This document shows positions 1-8,103 of a DNA stretch of 64,000 bases, in pieces (within the stretch, counting starts at the first letter, position 1; each line of letters opens with the position of its first letter). Origin of the DNA: Paenibacillus sp. RUD330 (GTDB taxonomy: Bacteria > Bacillota > Bacilli > Paenibacillales > Paenibacillaceae); NCBI RefSeq assembly GCF_002243345.2, contig NZ_CP022655.2:2048501-2112500 (forward strand), in the 5' to 3' direction. The notes under the pieces were generated by a model that was not told the origin of the DNA, did not search any database, and saw only the letters and a program-made list of their open reading frames with translations. The translations under genes were made by a program, and so were the position numbers.

Positions 1-514
1 CGGCATCCGGCTGCAGGCGGGCGAACTCGGCCAGCAGCAGCCGGAGCCAGCCGCTCGCCTCCATGTCCATCAGAGAAGCGCTGCCTCCCGACGAGAGGGA
101 AGCCCGCAGCCTGGCGTACAGCTCGGCGGCGTTGCCGCTTCCTTGGCCGAGAATGGCGGGATTTTCCGGCGTGATCCCGGCCTCGGCGAGAAGCTGCAGG
201 GCGGCATGGCCTCTGAAGGCGACCCAGTTGTACTGCCAGGGATTCTCGATGTCCGCCGTATAATGGAACAAGACGCCTGGAAAAATCGTGAAGCTGTCTC
301 CCGAAGCCAGCTCGGCTGCATGGTCTCCGCTGCGGAACGTTCCTTTGCCCCCTGTGACGGTATGGACCAGGACGTAATCGTGAATGCCGGGGCCGTTCTC
401 GTGGCCTGGAATCGGGCTGCCTTGCCCGCTGAACAGAACCGTCAATTCTGCCGCAGGCACAGAACCGGGATTGTCGCTTACCTGGAATTCGTAGTGGTCC
501 GGTGTGGCCGGCAT
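1..514 (-). CDS. AraC-family transcriptional regulator, C-terminal part cut by window edge
   Basis: The reading frame runs leftward from an ATG at 514 with GGAGG just upstream and leaves the window, so only about 171 residues are visible. They form a sugar-binding cupin arm of the AraC type: a beta-rich stretch around YVLVHTVTGGKGTF and LASGDSFTIFPGVLFHY, then an alpha-helical linker. The C-terminal double helix-turn-helix expected of the family lies outside the window. It is divergent from the GH4 alpha-galactosidase gene, which suggests an MsmR/RafR-like activator of alpha-galactoside use. The family call is from sequence; the ligand is inferred from the neighbour. Confidence 0.75.
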   Translation of the reverse strand, partial: MPATPDHYEFQVSDNPGSVPAAELTVLFSGQGSPIPGHENGPGIHDYVLVHTVTGGKGTFRSGDHAAELASGDSFTIFPGVLFHYTADIENPWQYNWVAFRGHAALQLLAEAGITPENPAILGQGSGNAAELYARLRASLSSGGSASLMDMEASGWLRLLLAEFARLQPDA

Positions 515-724
515 GTGACGAAAGCCTCCTCAGCTTCTTTTGATTCCACAGTAGCGGAAACGACCACAAATGTCCATGCATTGCCTCCAACCTTCCATAC
601 CGCATCTGAAAGCGTTCTTTTACAATAGTGACGAGGCTGAGGGCCTGAACCCCGCACCGCTGGCGAATGGCGGCGGACTGGGCTGGACGGCACACAAATG
701 AACGTATTCAAGGAGGATGCACCT

Positions 725-2026
725 ATGGATAAGATCACCTTCCTCGGCGCAGGCAGCACCGTGTTCGTGCGAAACGTGCTCGGCGACGTCATGAAGACGC
801 CGGCTCTGCAATCGTTCGAGCTGGCTCTGTACGACATCGATCCCGAGCGGATGAGGGAATCGGAGCAGCTCCTCGGCGCGATCAGGGCGACGAGCGGAAG
901 CAGCTGCAGGATCAAGGCTTATTCCGATCGGAAGGAAGCTCTGCGCGGAGCCAAATATGTCATCAACGCCATCCAGGTGGGCGGATACGATCCTTGCACG
1001 ATAACGGACTTCGAGATTCCGAAGAAGTACGGTCTGCGCCAGACGATCGCGGACACGCTCGGCATCGGCGGCATTTTCCGCAACCTGAGGACGATCCCGG
1101 TCATGCATGGCTTCGCCGCAGACATTCGGGAAGTTTGCCCGGACGCGCTGTTCCTGAACTACACGAATCCGATGGCGGTGCTGACCAATTACATGAACGT
1201 CTACGGCGGGGTGAACACGGTCGGCCTCTGCCACAGCGTCCAGGTGTGCGTGCCCCATTTGTTCAAGGACCTCGGAATCAGCGCCGAAGGCGTCAAGACG
1301 AAGATCGCCGGCATCAACCATATGGCATGGCTGCTGGAAGCGACCCGCGACGGGGAGGATCTGTATCCGGAGATCAGACGGAGGGCGGCTGAGCGGCAAA
1401 AGGAGAAGCATCATGACATGGTCCGCTACGAACTGATGCTGAAATTCGGCTATTACGTGACGGAATCCTCCGAGCATAACGCGGAATACCATCCTTATTT
1501 CATCAAAAGGAATTATCCGGAGCTGATCGAGCGCTTCAACATCCCGCTGGATGAATATCCACGGCGCTGCGTGAATCAGATCGCCGACTGGAACCGGCTG
1601 CGGGAGGAGCTGCTCGGAAAGCAGGAGCTGGCGCATGAGCGGACGCATGAATATGCCTCCCATATCATTGAAGCCATCGAAACCGACGTGCCGTTCCGGA
1701 TCGGAGGCAACGTCATGAACACGGGCCGCCTGATCCCGAACCTGCCGAGCGAGGCGTGCGTGGAGGTGCCTTGCCTCGTCGACCGCGGCGGAGTCCAGCC
1801 TACGCATGTCGGCAATCTGCCGCCGCAGCTGGCCGCTTTGAACCGGACAAGCATCAATACGCAGCTGCTGACGCTGGAGGCGGCGGTGACCGGGCGCAAG
1901 GAGCATATTTACCAGGCCGCCATGCTGGATCCGCATACGTCGGCGGAATTGTCCATGGACGACATCATCGCGTTATGCGACGACTTGATCGAAGCCCATG
2001 GCGACTGGCTCCCGAAATACCGCTGA
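725..2026 (+). CDS. melA: Alpha-galactosidase/6-phospho-alpha-glycosidase, glycoside hydrolase family 4
   Basis: This 433-residue cytoplasmic GH4 enzyme would cleave alpha-galactosides such as melibiose by the NAD+/Mn2+-dependent redox-elimination mechanism of the family. The N-terminal Rossmann loop GAGSTVF (residues 8-14), the NYTNPMAV motif, the metal ligand pair at C169/H170 and GINHMAW with H199, and HNAEYHPYF are visible. Length matches the family. The start is ATG 725 because AAGGAGG lies 8 bases upstream; an in-frame ATG at 698 has no such site. It is divergent from the AraC-type gene at 1-514, its likely regulator. The closest match is the MelA branch; whether the substrate is phosphorylated cannot be told from sequence. 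Confidence 0.9.
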   Translation: MDKITFLGAGSTVFVRNVLGDVMKTPALQSFELALYDIDPERMRESEQLLGAIRATSGSSCRIKAYSDRKEALRGAKYVINAIQVGGYDPCTITDFEIPKKYGLRQTIADTLGIGGIFRNLRTIPVMHGFAADIREVCPDALFLNYTNPMAVLTNYMNVYGGVNTVGLCHSVQVCVPHLFKDLGISAEGVKTKIAGINHMAWLLEATRDGEDLYPEIRRRAAERQKEKHHDMVRYELMLKFGYYVTESSEHNAEYHPYFIKRNYPELIERFNIPLDEYPRRCVNQIADWNRLREELLGKQELAHERTHEYASHIIEAIETDVPFRIGGNVMNTGRLIPNLPSEACVEVPCLVDRGGVQPTHVGNLPPQLAALNRTSINTQLLTLEAAVTGRKEHIYQAAMLDPHTSAELSMDDIIALCDDLIEAHGDWLPKYR

Positions 2027-2141
2027 TGGAGGCGGCAGTCCGCAGGCTGCCGGCACTGCAAAGGCGCAAGCTCCTTGCATGGCATCGAATGTTTCTTGTC
2101 ACTTGCCAGCGCCGGAAGCGATGAAGCCCCCATTGAAGCGA

Positions 2142-2173
2142 CAGATCCCCGATAACGGCGGGGATCTGTTTTT
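2142..2173 (+). terminator. Rho-independent terminator after the GH4 gene
   Basis: A 9-bp perfect stem (CAGATCCCC / GGGGATCTG) with a 9-base loop is followed by TTTTT, 116 bases past the stop codon. Confidence 0.85.
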
Positions 2174-2319
2174 GAATTCGGTCATGGTTCCGCGTACATA
2201 TTCAGTTCATATAGAACGGTTACGATAAGCCCATCCGCTTATGCGGTGCAATCAGGTTTACGGAATGGGAATGTAACCGATAAAATGCCTATATGCGCAA
2301 TTGGAAAGGCGGAACCGAC

Positions 2320-2994
2320 ATGACTCATATACTTGTCGTCGACGACGACAGCCATATCCGCGAGCTGGTCTCCCATCTGCTCCGCAAGGAAGGTTATGCG
2401 ACGGAAGAAGCGGCCAACGGCCGGGAGGCTCTGCTCAAGCTGTCCTCCAGGCGAGCCGATCTCGTCGTGCTGGATATCATGATGCCGGAGATGGACGGGT
2501 GGGAGCTGTGCCGCCGGCTGGGAGAGAGCTACGAGGGCATGCCGATCCTGATGCTCACGGCCAAGGGAGAAACGATGCACAAGATCAAGGGGTTCGAGCT
2601 CGGCACGGACGATTATCTCGTCAAGCCGTTCGATTCCCAGGAGCTGACCGCGCGGGTGAAGGCTCTGCTGAAGCGCTACCGGATCGCGGCTTCCCAGCAG
2701 ATCCGGATCGGGGAGCTCGAGCTGGACCGCAAGACGTTCCAATGCCGGATCGGCGGCAAGGAAGCGACGCTTCCGCTCAAGGAATTCGAGCTGCTCTTCC
2801 TGCTCGCCAGCTACCCGGGCAAGACGCTCAGCCGCGACTCGCTGATCGAGCAGATCTGGGGCTTCGATTACGAGGGAGACGAGCGTACGGTCGACGTGCA
2901 TATCAGGAGGCTCCGCGAGCGGCTGTCCGAGGCGGAGCATCTGGAGATCCGCACGATCCGCGGGCTCGGCTACAGGCTTGAGGAGATCCGATGA
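2320..2994 (+). CDS. OmpR-family response regulator, HssR-like
   Basis: This 224-residue regulator has a receiver domain (residues 1-115; phosphoacceptor D52 in VVLDIMMPEMDG, acidic pair VVDDD, switch Lys in LVKPF) and a winged-helix DNA-binding domain (about 128-224). The segment IWGFDYEGDERTVDVHIRRL is nearly the same as in the haem-responsive regulator HssR as I recall it, but no hrtAB efflux genes are adjacent. ATG 2320 is preceded by GGAAAGGCGGA; an in-frame ATG at 2293 lacks a site. The gene overlaps the kinase by 4 bases (ATGA). Upstream, CGGTTAC (2217-2223) and GTAACCG (2273-2279) form a perfect but widely spaced inverted repeat, a possible operator. Confidence 0.9.
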   Translation: MTHILVVDDDSHIRELVSHLLRKEGYATEEAANGREALLKLSSRRADLVVLDIMMPEMDGWELCRRLGESYEGMPILMLTAKGETMHKIKGFELGTDDYLVKPFDSQELTARVKALLKRYRIAASQQIRIGELELDRKTFQCRIGGKEATLPLKEFELLFLLASYPGKTLSRDSLIEQIWGFDYEGDERTVDVHIRRLRERLSEAEHLEIRTIRGLGYRLEEIR

Positions 2995-4142
2995 AGCGGC
3001 TGGGCTCGAAGAGCAGGTTCAGGCTCAAGATCGCCTTCACGATGGCGAGAGTCGCCGTGCTGCTCGTGCTTTGCTGGACGGCATCGTTCTATTTTTTCGA
3101 GTGGCTTGCATGGGAACCCGCTCCTCTGGTCGGCCAGCTGTTGAAATCGGGAGCCGGCTTCATCCTGTTCGGATGCATCCTGTACCTATGGGGGCGGTTC
3201 GCGCGCAGAAAGCAGATGGAAGCCTTTCAAGCGATTCTGGATGCGTTGGCCGCGATCGCGAAGGGGGACTTCCGCGTGTCGATCGAGATGCCGAGGGAGA
3301 TGAACGAAGGCTATATGGAAAATCTTGTTCAGGGCATCAACAGCATGGCCGCCGATCTCGACAAGATGGAGATTCTCCGCCAGGAGTTCATCTCCAACGT
3401 CTCCCACGAGATCCAATCTCCGCTCACGTCGATCAGCGGCTTCGCCCGCGTCCTCAAGGACAGCGAGCTGACTCCCCTTCAGCGGGAGCATTATCTCGAT
3501 ATCATCGAGCAGGAGAGCGTGCGCCTCTCGCGGCTGTCGGACAGCATGCTGAAGCTGGCCTCGCTCGATTCCGACAAGCATCCCTTCCATCCCGTGCCGG
3601 TCCGGCTCGACAAGCGGCTGCAGCGGATCATCCTGGCCGGCGAGCCCCAGTGGAGCGCCAAAAGCCTGGAGGTCGAGGCGCAGATGGATCCTGCCGAAAC
3701 GGATGCGGACGCCGATCTGCTCGATCAGGTATGGATCAATCTCCTTCATAACGCCGTCAAGTTCACGCCGGACGGCGGTTCCATCCAGATTGCCTTGCGG
3801 AAGACGGGCGAGGAGGCGGTCGTCACCTTCAAGGATACGGGGACCGGCATTCCGAACGCCAGCCTGCCCCATATTTTCGAGCGCTTCTACAAGGCCGACC
3901 AGTCGAGGACCCGGACCGGCGGCGGCAGCGGCCTCGGCTTGTCCATCAGCCGCAAGATCGTGGAGATGCACGGCGGAGCCATTGCGGCGCACAACGATTC
4001 CGGGGAAGGAGCCGTCTTCACCGTCACCCTGCCGCTGTCCCGGACGCGGCCGGGCTCCCCGCGTCCGGCGAGGCCGGCCGAGAGCGCCCAGCCGGCAAGG
4101 CCGGCCGCTCCTCGGCTTGAACAGGCTTCTCTAATCCGCTAA
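2991..4142 (+). CDS. Membrane sensor histidine kinase, partner of the adjacent response regulator
   Basis: This 383-residue kinase has two transmembrane helices (about residues 15-37 and 50-68) with only a short loop between them. A HAMP-like linker (70-125), the H-box SNVSHEIQSPLTSISGF (H139), the N-box WINLLHNAVKFTPDGG, G1 DTGTGIP, F-box FERFYKAD and G2 GGGSGLGLSI follow. The lack of a real extracellular domain suggests intramembrane sensing. The C-terminal tail after the ATPase domain is about 35 residues of Pro/Ala/Arg-rich sequence with a repeated RPARPA pattern, unusual for the family and possibly recent GC-rich drift. It overlaps the regulator by 4 bases, so the two are translationally coupled. 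The signal is unknown. Confidence 0.9.
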   Translation: MKRLGSKSRFRLKIAFTMARVAVLLVLCWTASFYFFEWLAWEPAPLVGQLLKSGAGFILFGCILYLWGRFARRKQMEAFQAILDALAAIAKGDFRVSIEMPREMNEGYMENLVQGINSMAADLDKMEILRQEFISNVSHEIQSPLTSISGFARVLKDSELTPLQREHYLDIIEQESVRLSRLSDSMLKLASLDSDKHPFHPVPVRLDKRLQRIILAGEPQWSAKSLEVEAQMDPAETDADADLLDQVWINLLHNAVKFTPDGGSIQIALRKTGEEAVVTFKDTGTGIPNASLPHIFERFYKADQSRTRTGGGSGLGLSISRKIVEMHGGAIAAHNDSGEGAVFTVTLPLSRTRPGSPRPARPAESAQPARPAAPRLEQASLIR

Positions 4143-4229
4143 GATGAAGGTACGTTTGCAGGACGGCATTCATATGCTGTCATAGTCAAAAAACGGACCC
4201 TCATTTTGTTCATGGAAAGCGGTGTGTAC

Positions 4230-5039
4230 GTGCAAAGACCCATAGCCATCCTAGATTCCGGAGTAGGCGGGCTGACGGTTGTCAAGGAAGTGATGCGACA
4301 GCTGCCCCGCGAGAAGGTCATCTACTTCGGAGATACCGCACGAACGCCCTACGGACCGCGTCCCTCCGATGAAGTCGTCCGGTTCACGCGGGAGATCGTC
4401 TCCTATTTGATGCAGTATAAGCCTAAAATGATCATTATCGCCTGCAATACGGCTACGGCCGCGGCGCTTGAGGATATCCGCTCCATGGTGGACGTTCCGG
4501 TCGTCGGCGTCATCAATCCCGGCGCCAGAGCGGCCATCAACCAGACGAAGACCGGCATCGTCGGCGTCATCGGGACGGTCGGAACGGTCCGCAGCCGCGC
4601 CTACGAGGACGCGCTCAAGCGGCTCAATCCCAATATCCATGTCGTGAGCCTGGCTTGTCCGCTCTTCGTGCCTTTGGTGGAGCAGGGCAACTTCCGCTCC
4701 CGGGAGACGATGGATACGGTCCGGGATTCGATGGAGAAGCTCAAGGACATTCCGCTCGACACGCTCATCCTCGGCTGCACCCACTATCCGTTCCTGTCGG
4801 AGACGATCCAGGAAGTGATGGGGAGCGGCGTCAAGCTGATCAGCTCCGACAACGAGACGGCCCGCGAGATGAGCACGATTCTGCAGGAATCGGGCAAGCT
4901 TGCGCACGGGCCCGAGCTGCCGATCCACCAGTTCTTCTGCAGCGGCGAGCCCAAGATGTTCAAGCGGATCGCCCAGCAATGGCTCGGCGAGCAGATCGAG
5001 CTGACCCCGGTCGTCTGGCAGATTCCGAAGATCGGATAA
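4230..5039 (+). CDS. murI: Glutamate racemase
   Basis: This enzyme interconverts L- and D-glutamate in the cytoplasm to supply D-Glu for peptidoglycan. The two catalytic cysteines are in IACNTATA (C72) and LGCTHYPF (C183), and the N-terminal DSGVGGLTV loop and GDTARTPYG are present. I choose GTG 4230 (VQRPIAILDSG) because family members begin about there and AAAGCGGTG lies 5 bases upstream; in-frame ATG 4212 and TTG 4206 have poor sites. That gives 269 residues, the normal length. It stands alone between the two-component pair and the M14 peptidase. Two inverted repeats follow the stop. Confidence 0.93.
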   Translation: MQRPIAILDSGVGGLTVVKEVMRQLPREKVIYFGDTARTPYGPRPSDEVVRFTREIVSYLMQYKPKMIIIACNTATAAALEDIRSMVDVPVVGVINPGARAAINQTKTGIVGVIGTVGTVRSRAYEDALKRLNPNIHVVSLACPLFVPLVEQGNFRSRETMDTVRDSMEKLKDIPLDTLILGCTHYPFLSETIQEVMGSGVKLISSDNETAREMSTILQESGKLAHGPELPIHQFFCSGEPKMFKRIAQQWLGEQIELTPVVWQIPKIG

Positions 5040-5059
5040 AGCCGGTTCGGACTGCGCGG

Positions 5060-5131
5060 CCCCTTGCCTCATGGCAGGGGGCTGTTCGGGCTTCAGCCCT
5101 CATCCGCTTCCGCCGTCAGCGGAAGCGTGTT
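5060..5131 (+). terminator. Two stem-loops downstream of murI
   Basis: The first has arms CCCCTTGCC (5060-5068) and GGCAGGGG (5073-5080). The second is a perfect 9-bp repeat CGCTTCCGC (5105-5113) / GCGGAAGCG (5119-5127) followed by TGTTAG. Neither has a clean T-run, so termination efficiency is uncertain. Confidence 0.45.
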
Positions 5132-5188
5132 AGGTGGGCAAGTTCCCGCATACAATGACGTATCATCAATAAAAGGGCGGGATCCTCC

Positions 5189-6085
5189 ATGAATGTCCCC
5201 GACAACGACATTGTACGGCCGTGCCTGTACGGACCGGCTGTATTGGCGGCCGATCTGGATGCGCTGAAGAGGCGCTATCCTTGCTTGCCGAGAGTGCCTG
5301 CCGGCACGAGCGTCATGGGCAAGCCGATCGAGGCGCTGCGCTTCGGACGCGGGCCGCGCTACGTCCAGATCAACGCTTCCTTCCATGCCAATGAATGGAT
5401 CACAAGCCTCATTCTGATGAAGTACGCGGAGACGCTGGCGGCACGTGAAGCCTCGGGAGATCGCTTCGCCGCGGAAACGACGGTATGGCTGCTGCCGATG
5501 GTCAATCCGGATGGAGTGGAGCTCGTGCTCGAAGGCGTGACGGACGGCCATCCTTACGGACGCCAGCTGCTGGAATGGAATGGAGGGAGCCTCGATTTCA
5601 GCGGCTGGAAGGCGAATATCCGCGGCGTCGACCTGAACGACCAGTTTCCGGCCGGCTGGGAGGAGGAGCGCCGGCGCCGCGCAGTGTCAGGCCCCGGGCC
5701 GCGGGATTATTCGGGGGAATGTCCGCTCAGCGAGCCGGAAGCCCGAACGGTGGCTTCCCTTACGGAACGCGAATCCTTCGATATCGTCGTCGCCCTGCAC
5801 ACCCAAGGGGAAGAGATCTACTGGAACTACCGGGGCTTCGAGCCTCCGGGGGCGGAGGAGATGGCGGCAAGGCTCGGCGCCGCCAGCGGTTACGCTCCTG
5901 TCGCTCTGACAGACAGCGATGCCGGATTCAAGGACTGGTTCATCCGGCGCTTCCGCAGGCCGGGATTTACGGTGGAGGCGGGACTCGGCGCCAATCCCCT
6001 GCCGCTGGAGCAGTGGAGCGGCATGTACTCCCGCGTGAGCGTGCTGCTGGACGAGGTGCTTCGGATCGCGACGGGGAGAGACTAG
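5189..6085 (+). CDS. M14-family zinc carboxypeptidase, gamma-D-glutamyl-diamino acid endopeptidase-like
   Basis: This 298-residue zinc peptidase has the M14 ligands in SFHANEW (H66, E69) and ALHTQGEE (H204), the substrate-binding NPDG and DLNDQFP motifs, and the general base E263 in FTVEAGLG. The features match the endopeptidase I/YqgT group, which cut the gamma-D-Glu-diaminopimelate bond of wall peptides. There is no signal peptide and no LysM domain, so it more likely recycles muropeptides in the cytoplasm than acts on the intact wall. The Shine-Dalgarno sequence AAAGGGCGGGA precedes ATG 5189. Proximity to murI fits a cell-wall role but is not proof. Confidence 0.85.
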   Translation: MNVPDNDIVRPCLYGPAVLAADLDALKRRYPCLPRVPAGTSVMGKPIEALRFGRGPRYVQINASFHANEWITSLILMKYAETLAAREASGDRFAAETTVWLLPMVNPDGVELVLEGVTDGHPYGRQLLEWNGGSLDFSGWKANIRGVDLNDQFPAGWEEERRRRAVSGPGPRDYSGECPLSEPEARTVASLTERESFDIVVALHTQGEEIYWNYRGFEPPGAEEMAARLGAASGYAPVALTDSDAGFKDWFIRRFRRPGFTVEAGLGANPLPLEQWSGMYSRVSVLLDEVLRIATGRD

Positions 6086-6137
6086 GCTCCGTTGCCGATG
6101 GTGAAAGGGGAAGTCGGCAGCCGCCTGCGGCGGCGGG

Positions 6138-6296
6138 ATGAAATGGAGGCCGGCCGCTGACGGCGGCCGGATGGAGTGGGTGCCCGGCCATTTCTTGTGC
6201 AGGCTGCCGATCAAGAGGAATGGACGCCGGCGATTCTCGGGCCGGCGGCTGAATGGAGCGGGGCCGGCCGGTTGTTGCCGGCTGCTGAATGAAGCC
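6138..6296 (+). repeat. Degenerate GC-rich repeats, GAATGGA plus GCCGGC stem-loop
   Basis: Related blocks start near 6141, 6170, 6218, 6251 and 6287. Each begins with (G)AATGGA/GATGGA, and most are followed by a GCCGGC-containing imperfect hairpin. Spacing varies between 29 and 48 bases. It is intergenic and no credible ORF covers it. Confidence 0.4.
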
Positions 6297-6297
6297 G

Positions 6298-6343
6298 AAA
6301 AAGCAAAGAGCGGCCGGACATCCGGGCCGCTCTTTGCTTTTTA
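6298..6343. terminator. Bidirectional terminator between M14 peptidase and GNAT
   Basis: A 17-bp stem (6299-6315 paired with 6325-6342, core AGCGGCC/GGCCGCT) is flanked by A-run and T-run. It serves the rightward peptidase and the leftward acetyltransferase, and overlaps the last bases of the latter. Confidence 0.85.
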
Positions 6344-6781
6344 TAATGGCAAGCTCATCGTTATGTTTCTGGCTGCGAATCCCAACCGCTCATACAGCCG
6401 GATCGCATGGCGGTTTTCCACGTACGCGTTGAGACGGATTTCGGAGCAGTCCTCCTGCCTCATCTGCTCGATAGCCAGCTCCATCAAGCGGCTGGCAATG
6501 GACTGTCCCCTGGATTCCGGAAGGACAAAGAGCTCGTAGATGAAGCCGATCTCCTTGTCGGAGAACTCATCCGTTCTCTTTCCGAACAGAATCCAGCCTC
6601 GTACCTCCTGGTTTTCCGACGCAATCAAAAACCGGGACCCTTTCGCCAGCAGCTCTCCGACCATCCGCTTCATTTTCGCTTCGGACGGCTTGGACCGGCC
6701 CATCGTGCCTTCGAAGGTGGATTGCGGCGACAGCCTCATGATTTCTTCCCGTTCCTCGTTCGTGGGAGTTCGAATTTCCAT
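6341..6781 (-). CDS. GNAT-family N-acetyltransferase
   Basis: The 146-residue protein is a single GNAT domain. The acetyl-CoA-binding motif A is ELFVLPESRGQSIASRLME with the R/Q-x-x-G-x-G/A-like loop degenerate as RGQSIA, followed by a typical C-terminal NRHAIRLYERLGF (motif B). The acceptor substrate is unknown. GGAAGGAGCG lies just upstream of the ATG at 6781. It is monocistronic, facing the M14 gene across a shared terminator. Confidence 0.88.
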   Translation of the reverse strand: MEIRTPTNEEREEIMRLSPQSTFEGTMGRSKPSEAKMKRMVGELLAKGSRFLIASENQEVRGWILFGKRTDEFSDKEIGFIYELFVLPESRGQSIASRLMELAIEQMRQEDCSEIRLNAYVENRHAIRLYERLGFAARNITMSLPL

Positions 6782-7083
6782 CCGGATACGCTCCTTCCGC
6801 TTCGGCCATCCTTTGCCGGAATGTCATTTCTGCGCCTGCGGAGCTGCTTCTCCGTCGCGACTGTGTGTACTTCGCCATCCTTGCGGTTCAAACCCTTTAT
6901 TCCGGATAAAAGAAAGGTGGAACATGCTTCGGAGACGTCCCCCTCGGGAAGCGGGCATTGCTCCCGGCCGGGAACGCTGCGGCTTCCGATCCGCAACCTT
7001 TGCGGCTGCCGGTTCGTATAACCCTTCGCCGGGTTTGGCTCGCGCCCGATCCGGGGAAGATAGAACCATAGGGGGAATGAGCC
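6782..7083. other. Divergent intergenic region, no gene seen
   Basis: This stretch separates the leftward acetyltransferase from the rightward DUF1232-like gene. It should hold both promoters, but I see no convincing -35/-10 pair. Short frames here have no ribosome binding site or family resemblance. Confidence 0.5.
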
Positions 7084-7317
7084 TTGCGCAAGCTTTTATC
7101 GCTCAACCATTGGAGACATGTGTTTGTCCGGGTATTCCGGCTGCTGCGCTCCAAGAACGTCAAGCTGACGGATAAGCTGCTGTTCCTTATTCCTGTCGGA
7201 CTGTACTGGGTTCTTCCGGACGTCATGCCGTTCATGCCCGTGGACGACATCGCGGTGACGATGATGGCGGCCAGCTGGTTCGCCAAAGGAATGGAAAACA
7301 AATACGGCGCGTCTTGA
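7084..7317 (+). CDS. Small DUF1232-like membrane-associated protein
   Basis: The 77-residue product starts at TTG 7084, placed by AGGGGGAATGA upstream. Residues 25-60 (KLTDKLLFLIPVGLYWVLPD then MPFMPVDDIAVTMM) fit the DUF1232/YkvA pattern of a hydrophobic helix followed by D-x-x-P-x-x-x-P-x-DD. The function of that family is not established. It sits upstream of the HesB-like/DUF1450 pair but is separated from them by a stem-loop. Confidence 0.65.
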   Translation: MRKLLSLNHWRHVFVRVFRLLRSKNVKLTDKLLFLIPVGLYWVLPDVMPFMPVDDIAVTMMAASWFAKGMENKYGAS

Positions 7318-7368
7318 TGTTTTGGCCGTCTTTCGATAGAATTACTGGATGAGAGAGATGCAGTCGAC

Positions 7369-7405
7369 AAGCTTGCCGCGCCTGCAGCGGGCAAGCTTTA
7401 CTTTA
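7369..7405 (+). terminator. Stem-loop between DUF1232-like and HesB-like genes
   Basis: Perfect 9-bp arms AAGCTTGCC (7369-7377) and GGCAAGCTT (7390-7398) are followed by TACTTTAT. It could be a weak terminator or attenuator. Confidence 0.5.
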
Positions 7406-7423
7406 TAGCCAGGAGGAACCGCC

Positions 7424-7726
7424 ATGAATTGCAAAATCACCCGCAATGCCGCGAAGGTGCTGAAGCTGGAGCTGGACAAGCCCGAGCATGAAGGCAAGAA
7501 GCTGCGCGTCTACATCACCCACTCCCACGGAGATCATGCCCACTACGGGCTCGGCATCGACGATCCGACGGAGAAGGATGAGCTGATATCGACGGACAAG
7601 GACATCGACGTGCTGCTCGAGAAGGGCGTCGAGCTGCTGGACGGCGTGAAGATCGATTATCTCTACACCCCGGAAGAAGGATTCGTCGTCACGAATCCGG
7701 CCAAAGGAAACCACGGTGACCACTGA
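7424..7726 (+). CDS. HesB/IscA-like small protein lacking the cluster cysteines
   Basis: The 100-residue protein fits the HesB/YneR branch of the Fe-S biogenesis fold: an N-terminal helix (ITRNAAKVLKLELDK), beta strands, and a C-terminal EEGFVVTNPAK segment. IscA/SufA proteins carry three cysteines for cluster or iron binding. Here only C3 exists and the C-terminus is NHGDH, with His-rich THSHGDHAHYG in the middle. It may bind metal through histidines or be a non-cluster member. AGGAGG lies upstream of ATG 7424. Its end overlaps the DUF1450 gene by 11 bases, which suggests coupled translation. Confidence 0.7.
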   Translation: MNCKITRNAAKVLKLELDKPEHEGKKLRVYITHSHGDHAHYGLGIDDPTEKDELISTDKDIDVLLEKGVELLDGVKIDYLYTPEEGFVVTNPAKGNHGDH

Positions 7727-7985
7727 GACGCTGCCCGCCCGGCAGGAGGATAGGCCCGCATCGAAGAACGACATCCGAGTCTGCGAGAAATGCAACTTCA
7801 TGCGCCTGAAAACGATCATTCCGAAGCTGCAGAAGCTCGATCCGGCCGCCGACATCAAGATCGGCTGCAAGTCCTACTGCGGCCCATGCGGCAAGCGCGC
7901 GTTCGTCTTCATCAACGGACGCTACATCGCGGCTCCGACCGAGGACGAGGTCATCGAGAAGGTGAAGCCCTACATCAAGAAATAA
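7716..7985 (+). CDS. DUF1450 (YuzB-like) cysteine-rich protein
   Basis: The 89-residue protein has the DUF1450 signature: CEKCNFMR near the N-terminus, CKSYCGPCGKRAF in the middle and FVFINGRYIAAPT after it. This resembles a small thioredoxin-like or Fe-S/zinc fold; the function is unknown. GTG 7716 is preceded by AAAGGAAACCAC and lies inside the last codons of the HesB-like gene. Coupling with a Fe-S-biogenesis-like neighbour hints at metal or cluster handling (inference). Confidence 0.75.
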   Translation: MTTETLPARQEDRPASKNDIRVCEKCNFMRLKTIIPKLQKLDPAADIKIGCKSYCGPCGKRAFVFINGRYIAAPTEDEVIEKVKPYIKK

Positions 7986-7989
7986 TAAT

Positions 7990-8047
7990 GCCGGCGGCTG
8001 TCCGGGAGGAGCGTCATCTTCCCGGACCAGCACGCCGGCTTTTTTTA
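7990..8047 (+). terminator. Terminator after DUF1450 gene
   Basis: Outer arms GCCGGC (7990-7995) and GCCGGC (8034-8039) and inner arms TCCGGGA/TCCCGGA form a bipartite stem followed by a run of seven Ts. Confidence 0.75.
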
Positions 8048-8056
8048 TTTCCGGGC

Positions 8057-8096
8057 AAAAAAACACCCTCTTCCCGAACCGTAACGGGAGAGGGTG
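8057..8096 (-). terminator. Terminator of the leftward rRNA methyltransferase gene
   Basis: Arms CACCCTCTTCCCG (8064-8076) and CGGGAGAGGGTG (8085-8096); the A-run at 8057-8063 gives the U-tract on the minus strand. Confidence 0.8.
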
Positions 8097-8103
8097 CTTT
8101 GCG

